Position numbers and translations under genes: made by a program. Shown here in pieces: positions 1-6,295 of a DNA stretch of 12,720 bases. The stretch spans positions 1 through 12,720 of the forward strand of contig JAESUK010000105.1 in assembly GCA_016763095.1 (NCBI GenBank), given 5' to 3'. The notes below the pieces were generated by a model that was not told the origin of the DNA, did not search any database, and was given only the letters and a program-made list of their open reading frames with translations. The stretch's first letter is position 1. Each line of letters starts with the position of its first letter. Origin of the DNA: Alphaproteobacteria bacterium. GTDB taxonomy: Bacteria; Pseudomonadota; Alphaproteobacteria; Micavibrionales; Micavibrionaceae.

Positions 1-1410
1 AACGTTTCCTTTGAACAGCTCTCTGACATCATGGCGTTCCGAATTGTCGTGCCAGATATTGAACAATGTTACCACGCACTGGGTATCCTTCATTCAGAAT
101 ACCCAACTGTGCCGGGACGCTTTAAAGACTTTATCTCAACGCCAAAGGCCAATGGATATCGTTCTATTCACACAACCGTGATCGGACCTCACAGCCAACG
201 CATTGAAGTTCAAATTCGGACAGAAGATATGCACGAAGAAGCCGACCTCGGGGTGGCGGCACACTGGGCATATAAACAAGGCAACATGAAAGAAGCCTTG
301 GCGAGTGCAAAAAAATATCGCTGGCTTCGCGAACTTGTCGATATCATTGATCAAGAAGCACAAGCCGAAGATTTCTTGGAAAACACCAAACTTGAATTAT
401 TCCAAGACCAAGTTTATGTATTTTCTCCAAAAGGCGACTTAATTGAGCTTCCACAAGGCGCAACACCAATTGACTTTGCCTATGCTGTCCACTCTGATGT
501 GGGTGGAAAATGTGTAGGGGCAAAACTAAACGGCCGTATTGTTCCACTAAGCACAAAAATGAAAAACGGTGACCAAGTTGAGGTCATCACATCTAAAAAC
601 CAACAACCTTCCCCTGCGTGGGAACGCTTTGTTGTCAGTGGAAAAGCCAAATCCCATATCCGCCGTTTTGTACGTCAACAACAACGTGACGAATATATGA
701 TCCTTGGGAAGGCAATGCTCCAAAAGATCTTCAAGACAGAAGAATACGAGTTTACCGAAAAAGCTGTTGGCAGCGTCGCGCACCAATTTCAAAATATGGA
801 AAGCTTCGAAGATATTTTTGCTGGCGTTGGCTCTGGAAATATTGTTGCCCGCGATGTTTTCAAGGCAATTTTCCCATCACATAAATCAGAAGAACCAGTA
901 AAAACAATCGAAGAAACTGCCGAGAGTCTCAATAAAGGCAGAAAAAAACCAAGCAATCCAATGCCGATTGTTGGTTTAATCCCTGGTATGGCTGTTCACT
1001 TTGCAAGATGTTGTCACCCGCTCCCAGGCGATCGTATTGTTGGGATTGTTACAACGGGTAAGGGTGTGACGGTTCATACAATTGATTGTGAAACACTTGA
1101 ACGCTTTGCCGACACACCAGAACGTTGGTTGGATGTCTCATGGGGAGATGACAACGAAGATTCAGAAGGACATGTTGGACGTTTGAACATCGTAATTGCC
1201 AACACACCGGGCGCACTTGGTGTCCTTTCAATCGTCATTGGGAAAAACAGCGGGAACATCACAAACCTCAAAATCACAAACCGTTCTACTGATTTCTACG
1301 ACATCCTACTTGATGTCTATGTCAGCGATACAAAGCATTTAAACAATGTAATCGCCGCCCTACGTGCCACACCAGAAGTGGTCGAAGTCGAACGGGCAAA
1401 AGGGCGCTAA
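1..1410 (+). CDS. rsh: Bifunctional (p)ppGpp synthetase/hydrolase Rsh (RelA/SpoT family), 5' end missing
   Basis: The reading frame is open from base 1, so the gene begins outside the window; 469 C-terminal residues are visible and roughly 260 (the HD hydrolase domain and start of the synthetase) are missing if the protein is of usual RSH length. Visible residue numbers follow. The rest of the synthetase domain spans about 1-92, with the catalytic-type Asp of SDIMAFR (D9), the RFKD motif (40-43) and the Glu of EVQIRT (E69). A TGS domain follows at about 136-198 (VYVFSPKGDLIELP), then a helical region, a CC-type motif HFARCCHPLPGD (333-344), and a C-terminal ACT domain (about 393-465). RFKD rather than an acidic EXDD motif is the form typical of bifunctional Rel/SpoT enzymes, so both making and degrading the alarmone is inferred. 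It is cytosolic and ribosome-associated in known homologues. acpS starts 3 nt downstream. Confidence 0.95.
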   Translation, partial: NVSFEQLSDIMAFRIVVPDIEQCYHALGILHSEYPTVPGRFKDFISTPKANGYRSIHTTVIGPHSQRIEVQIRTEDMHEEADLGVAAHWAYKQGNMKEALASAKKYRWLRELVDIIDQEAQAEDFLENTKLELFQDQVYVFSPKGDLIELPQGATPIDFAYAVHSDVGGKCVGAKLNGRIVPLSTKMKNGDQVEVITSKNQQPSPAWERFVVSGKAKSHIRRFVRQQQRDEYMILGKAMLQKIFKTEEYEFTEKAVGSVAHQFQNMESFEDIFAGVGSGNIVARDVFKAIFPSHKSEEPVKTIEETAESLNKGRKKPSNPMPIVGLIPGMAVHFARCCHPLPGDRIVGIVTTGKGVTVHTIDCETLERFADTPERWLDVSWGDDNEDSEGHVGRLNIVIANTPGALGVLSIVIGKNSGNITNLKITNRSTDFYDILLDVYVSDTKHLNNVIAALRATPEVVEVERAKGR

Positions 1411-1413
1411 CAC

Positions 1414-1851
1414 ATGATCATTGGCATTGGACAAGACAGCGCGAACATCGACCGTATTGGTAAGCTCTTGGAAGGCAAAGACGGAAAAATGGGCGATCGC
1501 TTCATAAAACGTTGCTTCACACAAAAAGAAACAGACCGCGCTGAGCGCTTACGCGATGTAAACGGACATATTGCCGTCTATGCAAAACGCTTTGCCGCCA
1601 AAGAAGCTGCCTCCAAGGCTCTCGGAACAGGTTTTGCACACGGTGTCTTCATGAAAGATATTGGCGTTGAAAACAATGAACACGGACAACCTACTCTTAC
1701 CTTTACCAACGGTGCATTGGAACGTCTAAACGCTCTCACACCCAAGGGATATGTTGCAAAAGCATATGTAACCCTCACAGACGAGCCGCCTCTTGCCAAT
1801 GCGATGGTGATCATTGAGGCTTTACCCGAAACACTTTCTGACATAGGTTAG
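1414..1851 (+). CDS. acpS: Holo-[acyl-carrier-protein] synthase AcpS
   Basis: AcpS transfers the 4'-phosphopantetheine arm of coenzyme A to a serine of acyl carrier protein, activating it for fatty acid synthesis. The 145-aa product opens with IIGIGQDSANIDRI, where D8 matches the conserved Mg-binding Asp of the family. It carries the second signature RFAAKEAASKALGTGF (about 59-74), with E64 as the other metal ligand. The length is a little above the 120-130 aa of many homologues. The ATG lies 3 nt after the rsh stop with a weak AGGG about 10 nt upstream, so translation is probably coupled to rsh. In many alphaproteobacteria pdxJ sits just before acpS; here it does not. lepB follows after 25 nt. 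Confidence 0.95.
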   Translation: MIIGIGQDSANIDRIGKLLEGKDGKMGDRFIKRCFTQKETDRAERLRDVNGHIAVYAKRFAAKEAASKALGTGFAHGVFMKDIGVENNEHGQPTLTFTNGALERLNALTPKGYVAKAYVTLTDEPPLANAMVIIEALPETLSDIG

Positions 1852-1876
1852 CCCAATATACATATAAGGACACTTT

Positions 1877-2647
1877 ATGAGCACCACAGAAACACAAACT
1901 AAACCAAAAGAGAAAAAAGAAGAGAGCATTGGCGATCTTGCAAAAACAGCTTTTCTAGCAATTTTGTTAGCAATGGTTATCCGTACCTTTCTTTTCGAAC
2001 CGTTTAACATCCCCTCGGGATCAATGGTTCCAAACCTTTTGGTTGGTGATTACCTTTTTGTTTCTAAATATTCCTATGGATACAGCAAGCATTCTTTTCC
2101 GTTCAGCGCAGGTGGCTTTGAAGGGCGCGTTGCAAATGAACACCTCCCGCAACGTGGAGATATTGCGGTGTTCAAACTCCCAACAAACACATCTATCGAC
2201 TACATCAAACGTGTCATCGGGCTTCCTGATGATAAACTGCAAATGATTGGTGGACAGCTCTACATCAATAAAAAAATCGTGCCGCGTGAGCTTTTAGGCT
2301 TAAAAGAATATACAAACGACTTCGGATCAACATCAGAAGTGGTTGAATATATGGAAACCCTTCCAAACAATGTCATGCACATTATGTATGAGCGTGATGA
2401 TTACCAATCATTGGACAACACCGAAGAATTCACAATTCCTAAAGGACATTACTTCATGATGGGCGACAACCGCGACAACTCTCAAGACAGTCGCGTCATG
2501 AGCCAAGTTGGTTTTGTTCCTCTTGAAAATTTCGTCGGGCAAGCAAAATTCATTTTCTTCTCGACCAATGGATCCGCAAGAATTTATGAAATTTGGAAAT
2601 GGCCATTCACCATTCGTTATGACCGTTTATTTGACAAAATACTGTAG
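1877..2647 (+). CDS. lepB: Signal peptidase I
   Basis: This membrane-bound serine protease removes signal peptides from exported proteins on the outer face of the inner membrane. The 256-aa product has a charged N-terminus (1-20), one hydrophobic membrane segment (about 22-40), then the nucleophile box IPSGSMVP with catalytic S49. The general base is in DYIKRVIGLP (K111), and the conserved MGDNRDNSQDSR box lies near residue 195. One N-terminal membrane segment fits the usual alphaproteobacterial form; E. coli LepB has two. The start is supported by AAGGA six nt upstream of the ATG. It lies in the rsh-acpS-lepB-rnc-era cluster, and its stop codon is 14 nt from the preferred rnc start. Confidence 0.96.
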   Translation: MSTTETQTKPKEKKEESIGDLAKTAFLAILLAMVIRTFLFEPFNIPSGSMVPNLLVGDYLFVSKYSYGYSKHSFPFSAGGFEGRVANEHLPQRGDIAVFKLPTNTSIDYIKRVIGLPDDKLQMIGGQLYINKKIVPRELLGLKEYTNDFGSTSEVVEYMETLPNNVMHIMYERDDYQSLDNTEEFTIPKGHYFMMGDNRDNSQDSRVMSQVGFVPLENFVGQAKFIFFSTNGSARIYEIWKWPFTIRYDRLFDKIL

Positions 2648-2661
2648 TGGTACGAAACAAG

Positions 2662-3327
2662 ATGACAAAAATCCCATTCACCAAAATCGAAGCTATTTTA
2701 GACTATACGTTTAAAGACCAACAATGGCTTGAACGCGCATTAACCCACGCAAGCCAAGAAGGTCCAAACTATGAACGCTTGGAGTTCCTTGGTGATCGCG
2801 TTTTAGGATTGGCCGTTTCAGACATTCTTTTTCGAAAATATCCCAATGAAAATGAAGGCGCACTTGCGCGACGCTTCTCTGCTTTGGTACGTGGACAAAC
2901 GCTTTCTGAAATCGGAAAAGAAATAAAGATAGAACAATATATCCTCTTCTCAAATAGTGACAAAAGCGGAAGTGGCACAGATAACGAAAATGTAATTGCC
3001 GATGTTATGGAAGCTCTCCTCGGGGCTATTTATATTGATGGTGGGTTTGAACCATGCCAAAAACTCATCACAAAGTTTTGGTACACACGCGTTCAAACAA
3101 TGACCAGCCCACCCCAAGACCCGAAAACAGAACTACAAGAATGGGCACAGGCCAAAGGCCTAGGTGTTCCTTTATACGAAATTGTAAGGCGTGAAGGTCC
3201 CGACCATGCGCCAGAATTCACAATCCGTGTCACAGTTCAGGGCCTTCCCCATCAAGAAGCGAAAGCATCAAACCGCAGACAAGCTGAGAAAGATTCAGCA
3301 AAAAAATTAATTAGGACTCTAAAATGA
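2662..3327 (+). CDS. rnc: Ribonuclease III
   Basis: RNase III cuts double-stranded RNA and processes the rRNA precursor. From the ATG at 2662 the product is 221 aa. The catalytic domain carries ERLEFLGD (E38, E41, D45) and the second metal site ADVMEALLG (D114, E117). Using this ATG the active-site residues fall at exactly the numbers used for E. coli RNase III. A C-terminal dsRNA-binding domain spans about 153-220 (DPKTELQEWAQ to the basic NRRQAEKDSAKKLI helix). An in-frame GTG at 2647, overlapping the lepB stop, would add five residues. Neither start has a good Shine-Dalgarno sequence, so coupling to lepB translation is likely. The last codons overlap era. Confidence 0.95.
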   Translation: MTKIPFTKIEAILDYTFKDQQWLERALTHASQEGPNYERLEFLGDRVLGLAVSDILFRKYPNENEGALARRFSALVRGQTLSEIGKEIKIEQYILFSNSDKSGSGTDNENVIADVMEALLGAIYIDGGFEPCQKLITKFWYTRVQTMTSPPQDPKTELQEWAQAKGLGVPLYEIVRREGPDHAPEFTIRVTVQGLPHQEAKASNRRQAEKDSAKKLIRTLK

Positions 3328-4244
3328 CAAAAACAAACGAAACGACACCAGAAAACACAAAATGCGGCTTTGTCGCCATGGTCGGCGCACCAAACGCAGG
3401 AAAATCAACACTCACAAATGCACTTGTTGGACAACATGTCTCAATCGTCTCCTCAAAGGTTCAAACAACGCGCTTCCCTGTAAAAGGAATTTTCATCGAA
3501 GGAAACTCACAAGTTATCCTCGTAGACACACCAGGAATTTTCAGCCCTAAAAAAGACGTTGGGCTTGATCGTGCCATGGTACAATCCGCCCTTCAAAGTG
3601 CTGCCGATGCCGATATCATATTATTTATTGTGGATGCCGCCGTCGCAAGTAAGTCAATTGAATGGTGCTTACCTGATCTTCTGGATTTAACAGGACGACG
3701 CGTAAGCCTAATTTTAAATAAGGTAGACTGTGTCGATCGCAAAATTCTTCTCGAGCTCTCCGAAAAAATCAATCAACGCTACGACTTTGAAGATACCTAC
3801 ATGATTTCTGCGACAAAAAAGCAGGGTCTCGATATTTTGGTTAAAAATATTGCCGCAAAAATGCCAGGCAGCCCATTCTTGTTCCCAGAAGATCAAATCA
3901 GTGACCTTCCGATGAAACTGTACGCAGCCGAGCGCACAAGAGAAGCTGCCTTTGAACGCCTCAACAAAGAAGTGCCTTATGGGCTTATGGTTGAAACTGA
4001 AATGGTGGAAGACAAAGGTAAGAAAGTCGTCATCAAACAAGTGATCTATATAAAAGAAGAACGCCACAAACCAATTATCCTAGGCAGCAAAGGACGGACA
4101 ATCAAAGACATTGGAATGACCGCGCGCATCGCCATGGAAGAAGATTTGGGACGTGAAATCCATCTCACGCTTTTTGTGAAAGTAAAAAAAGGATGGGACC
4201 ATAGCGCCCAAGTTTTGAACAGTTGGGGTCTTTCTACAGACTAA
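3324..4244 (+). CDS. era: GTPase Era (16S rRNA-binding, 30S assembly)
   Basis: Era is a GTPase that binds the 3' end of 16S rRNA and helps mature the small ribosomal subunit. The 306-aa protein shows the full G-motif set: G1 GAPNAGKS (21-28), G2 in QTTRFPVKG (47-55), G3 DTPG (68-71), G4 NKVD (132-135) and G5 SAT (162-164). A C-terminal KH domain (about 205-290) has its GxxG loop as GSKG (254-257). The ATG overlaps the rnc stop as ATGA, and AGGA lies upstream within rnc, so translation is coupled. Pairing with RNase III fits their shared role in rRNA maturation. recO, often the next gene in proteobacteria, does not follow; a 200-nt gap does. Confidence 0.97.
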   Translation: MTKTNETTPENTKCGFVAMVGAPNAGKSTLTNALVGQHVSIVSSKVQTTRFPVKGIFIEGNSQVILVDTPGIFSPKKDVGLDRAMVQSALQSAADADIILFIVDAAVASKSIEWCLPDLLDLTGRRVSLILNKVDCVDRKILLELSEKINQRYDFEDTYMISATKKQGLDILVKNIAAKMPGSPFLFPEDQISDLPMKLYAAERTREAAFERLNKEVPYGLMVETEMVEDKGKKVVIKQVIYIKEERHKPIILGSKGRTIKDIGMTARIAMEEDLGREIHLTLFVKVKKGWDHSAQVLNSWGLSTD

Positions 4245-4256
4245 CAATCTGTTTTT
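4236..4256 (+). terminator. Possible weak terminator at the end of era
   Basis: A 5-bp stem ACAGA (4236-4240) / TCTGT (4248-4252) with a 7-nt loop is followed directly by a T run (4253-4256). It spans the era stop codon. The stem is short and holds only two G-C pairs, so it may not act alone. Its position at the end of the five-gene cluster is the main reason to list it. Confidence 0.28.
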
Positions 4257-4359
4257 AAATCAATTTATACAATAAAAACGTAAAAAAACCGCTCTTAAAT
4301 AATCAGTGAAAATTGACTAATAACAAAAAAGTTGACATCTCGTGTGGATAACGACCTCT

Positions 4360-4380
4360 CGATTCTAGCCAGACGAATCG
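4360..4380. promoter_or_regulatory. Inverted pair of GANTC (CcrM-type) methylation sites upstream of gcrA
   Basis: CGATTC (4360-4365) and GAATCG (4375-4380) form an inverted repeat with a 9-nt spacer, each arm containing a GANTC site. They lie 65-85 nt before the gcrA start. GANTC is the target of the alphaproteobacterial adenine methylase CcrM, and GcrA is known to act with sigma70 at promoters holding methylated GANTC. The other non-coding gaps I scanned (5042-5197, 9655-9771, 10291-10532, 12222-12304) hold none. Use in autoregulation is inferred. Confidence 0.5.
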
Positions 4381-4427
4381 GTCGCTGTTAGGATCATTTT
4401 AGTTTCAAAAACAATTTTACTGCACTC

Positions 4428-4444
4428 GAGGGGAGTACACCACC
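4428..4444 (+). promoter_or_regulatory. Ribosome binding site of gcrA
   Basis: GAGGGGAG (4428-4435) is a strong Shine-Dalgarno sequence, 9 nt before the ATG at 4445. The stretch GGAGTACACCACCATG closely matches GGAGCACACCACTATG before the gene at 12305 (14 of 16 bases). It fixes the gcrA start. Confidence 0.8.
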
Positions 4445-5041
4445 ATGAGCAAATGGACGGATGAACGCGTTAACTTACTAACTAAATTATGGTGTGAAGG
4501 AAAAACAGCAAAAGAAATTGCTGGTGTCCTCGGAGATGGTGTTACACGTAACGCTGTAATCGGAAAAGCCCACCGCCTTAAACTTTCTGGTCGTGTTTCT
4601 CCAATTCAACATAACAAAAGTCCAAAACAAACTCTTGTTGAAGAAGCAGCTAAAAAATCAGGTAAATTGCTTGCAACCAAAGTTACGGCGCAACAAATTG
4701 CAAAACGTAAAACAGCGCAACAAACATCAAATGATAAACCTGTTAAAATTTCTCGTCATGAGATGTCAGCAGTGGCAGAAAAAACATTTGGTCCAGGTGT
4801 TGCACTGATCGATCTTAAGGATTCAATGTGCAAATGGCCAATTGGCGACCCAAAAGACAGTGAAAACTTCCACTTCTGTGGCGCTAAAAAAGGTGGTCCA
4901 TCACATTACTGCCCACCACATGCACAAGTCGCTTATAACGCAAATGTTCGCACGAAGAAAATTCCTGATGTCGATGAATCAGCCGGTGCAACACGTCGTG
5001 AAGAAGCCGATGAAATGCTTTCAAACGTAGCAAACGCTTAA
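4445..5041 (+). CDS. gcrA: GcrA-family cell-cycle transcriptional regulator
   Basis: GcrA is an alphaproteobacterial regulator that binds DNA and sigma70-RNA polymerase and activates promoters carrying methylated GANTC sites; in Caulobacter it controls cell-cycle genes. The 198-aa product starts with the family helix-turn-helix (1-46: WTDERVNLLTKLW, then VTRNAVIGKAHRLKLSGR). A basic, Lys/Gln/Ala-rich linker (about 50-115) follows. The conserved C-terminal module (about 121-166, CKWPIGDPKDSENFHFCG then HYCPPHAQVAYN) has C129, H143, C145, C156 and H159, and corresponds to the polymerase-contacting part of the family. A further acidic tail runs to 198. It has its own strong ribosome binding site and is separated from era by 200 nt, so it is likely a single-gene unit. 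A pair of GANTC sites lies upstream. Confidence 0.95.
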   Translation: MSKWTDERVNLLTKLWCEGKTAKEIAGVLGDGVTRNAVIGKAHRLKLSGRVSPIQHNKSPKQTLVEEAAKKSGKLLATKVTAQQIAKRKTAQQTSNDKPVKISRHEMSAVAEKTFGPGVALIDLKDSMCKWPIGDPKDSENFHFCGAKKGGPSHYCPPHAQVAYNANVRTKKIPDVDESAGATRREEADEMLSNVANA

Positions 5042-5061
5042 TTTCAATATATAACGACCAA

Positions 5062-5131
5062 AGATATAGTTATTTAGTTTTACTTTCTGACGCATAACAC
5101 TGTCAGAAAGTTAATATGAATGACTATATCT
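5062..5131. repeat. 70-nt imperfect inverted repeat (long hairpin) between gcrA and the efflux operon
   Basis: The outer arms AGATATAGT (5062-5070) / ACTATATCT (5123-5131) and the inner arms ACTTTCTGAC (5082-5091) / GTCAGAAAGT (5102-5111) are each perfect and share one axis. Pairing across 30 positions gives 25 Watson-Crick pairs, two G-T wobbles and three mismatches (5077/5116, 5078/5115, 5081/5112), with a 10-nt loop at 5092-5101. It starts 20 nt after the gcrA stop. No T run follows on either strand, so it is not a classic intrinsic terminator. It could be an mRNA 3'-end stabiliser, a small palindromic repeat element or an operator. Confidence 0.75.
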
Positions 5132-5143
5132 AGTGACGCGCCG

Positions 5144-5171
5144 TTCACATCATGATAGAACATCATATATG
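5144..5171 (+). promoter_or_regulatory. Candidate sigma70-type promoter of the efflux operon
   Basis: TTCACA (5144-5149, five of six consensus bases) is followed after 16 nt by TATATG (5166-5171, four of six). A transcript would start near 5178, about 20 nt before the start codon. A direct repeat ACATCAT (5147-5153 and 5160-5166) lies between the two boxes. A 7-bp inverted repeat, ACGCGCC (5136-5142) / GGCGCGT (5189-5195), flanks the whole promoter. Confidence 0.4.
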
Positions 5172-5197
5172 TTTCATGGGAAAATAAAGGCGCGTTC

Positions 5198-6295
5198 ATG
5201 CAAAGATCATCACTTATAATCGCTACACTGATTTTTATCGTTTCAGCTAGCTGGATTGCATCGGGCGTATTGTTTGCGTCTGACGATAAAGAAAAGAAAA
5301 ACATCTTTGTAACCCCTGAAAAAGAGAAACAAGCTGTTCTCGTTCAAAAATTTTCTGCCCAAGACTTCACAAATAATTTGGTTGTAAACGGTCGCTCACA
5401 AGCTTCGCGTGTTGTCACCGTTAAAGCTGAAATCTCCGCTCAAGTATCAGAAATTATTCAGGAAAAAGGCTCGATCGTTACCAAAGGTCAAAACATCATC
5501 AATCTAAAAGAAGATGATCGCGCCCTTCTCGTCAAAGAAGCCCAACAACGTGTAAGACAACGCAAAATTGAATATAACGCAGCCCTCAAACTTAAAAAAG
5601 AAGGCTTCAACTCAAATGTACGTGTAGCAGAAGTACGTGCAGATTTAGAATCTGCGCGTGCCGTCCTTGCCCGTGCACAATTGGATTTGGAAAACATCCA
5701 TATCATCGCCCCATTTGATGGAGTGATTGATCGCCAATATGTTGAAATCGGAGACTTCCTAAGCTTGGGACAAGACATCATCAAACTCGTCGATCTTGAC
5801 CCTATTGAATTTGAAGTGTTTGTCGCCGAAAAAGATATTCAAGACGTAAAGAAAAACCGCATCGCAACCGTCACACTTATGAACGGCACGGAGCTTAAAG
5901 GAAAAGTCACATATATTGCGGTCAGCGCTGACGAGAACACAAGAACTTTTCCTGTTGAGATAAGCGTTGAAAACAAAGACTACACGCTAAAAGAAGGCCT
6001 AACGGTTGAGCTTAAAATTCCCCTTCAGCCTAAGAAAGCGCACAGAATTCCATCATCTTTGCTTCTTCTTAACGATAAAGGGCAAATCGGTGTACGCGCC
6101 GTTGATGATCAAAATATCATTCAGTTTTTTCCAATTAAAATCCTTGCCTCTGATGGAGGCTTCAATTGGGTCACGGGTCTTAAACAAGACATCACACTTA
6201 TTATTCAAGGACAGGATTTTGTTGCAGATGGACATGAAGCAATTGTAACCTTTGCCGAGCCTAAAACACCTAAAGACACAGGAACCATCAAGTGA
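5198..6295 (+). CDS. RND efflux periplasmic adaptor (membrane fusion protein, HlyD-like)
   Basis: This 365-aa protein would bridge the inner-membrane pump encoded next to it and an outer-membrane channel. An N-terminal hydrophobic segment (about 6-27) acts as signal peptide or membrane anchor. The split lipoyl domain spans about 72-106 and 165-199 (second half APFDGVIDRQYVEIGDFLSLGQ), around a charged alpha-helical hairpin (about 107-164). A beta-barrel domain (about 203-276) and a membrane-proximal domain (about 280-355) follow. This is the full adaptor layout at normal length. The ATG has AAGG 7 nt upstream, partly inside the GGCGCGT repeat arm. Its TGA overlaps the pump's GTG start (GTGA), so the two are translationally coupled. 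The substrate cannot be read from the sequence, and I see no lipobox cysteine. Confidence 0.92.
   Translation: MQRSSLIIATLIFIVSASWIASGVLFASDDKEKKNIFVTPEKEKQAVLVQKFSAQDFTNNLVVNGRSQASRVVTVKAEISAQVSEIIQEKGSIVTKGQNIINLKEDDRALLVKEAQQRVRQRKIEYNAALKLKKEGFNSNVRVAEVRADLESARAVLARAQLDLENIHIIAPFDGVIDRQYVEIGDFLSLGQDIIKLVDLDPIEFEVFVAEKDIQDVKKNRIATVTLMNGTELKGKVTYIAVSADENTRTFPVEISVENKDYTLKEGLTVELKIPLQPKKAHRIPSSLLLLNDKGQIGVRAVDDQNIIQFFPIKILASDGGFNWVTGLKQDITLIIQGQDFVADGHEAIVTFAEPKTPKDTGTIK

Noticed and set aside
3714..4067. A 117-codon minus-strand frame inside era
   Set aside because: It is rich in Phe and His from antisense Lys/Glu codons, has no ribosome binding site, and lies inside the KH-domain coding region of a conserved gene.
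5082..5111. Inner 10-bp hairpin read as an intrinsic terminator of gcrA
   Set aside because: No T run follows the stem on either strand, and it is only the tip of a longer symmetrical structure.
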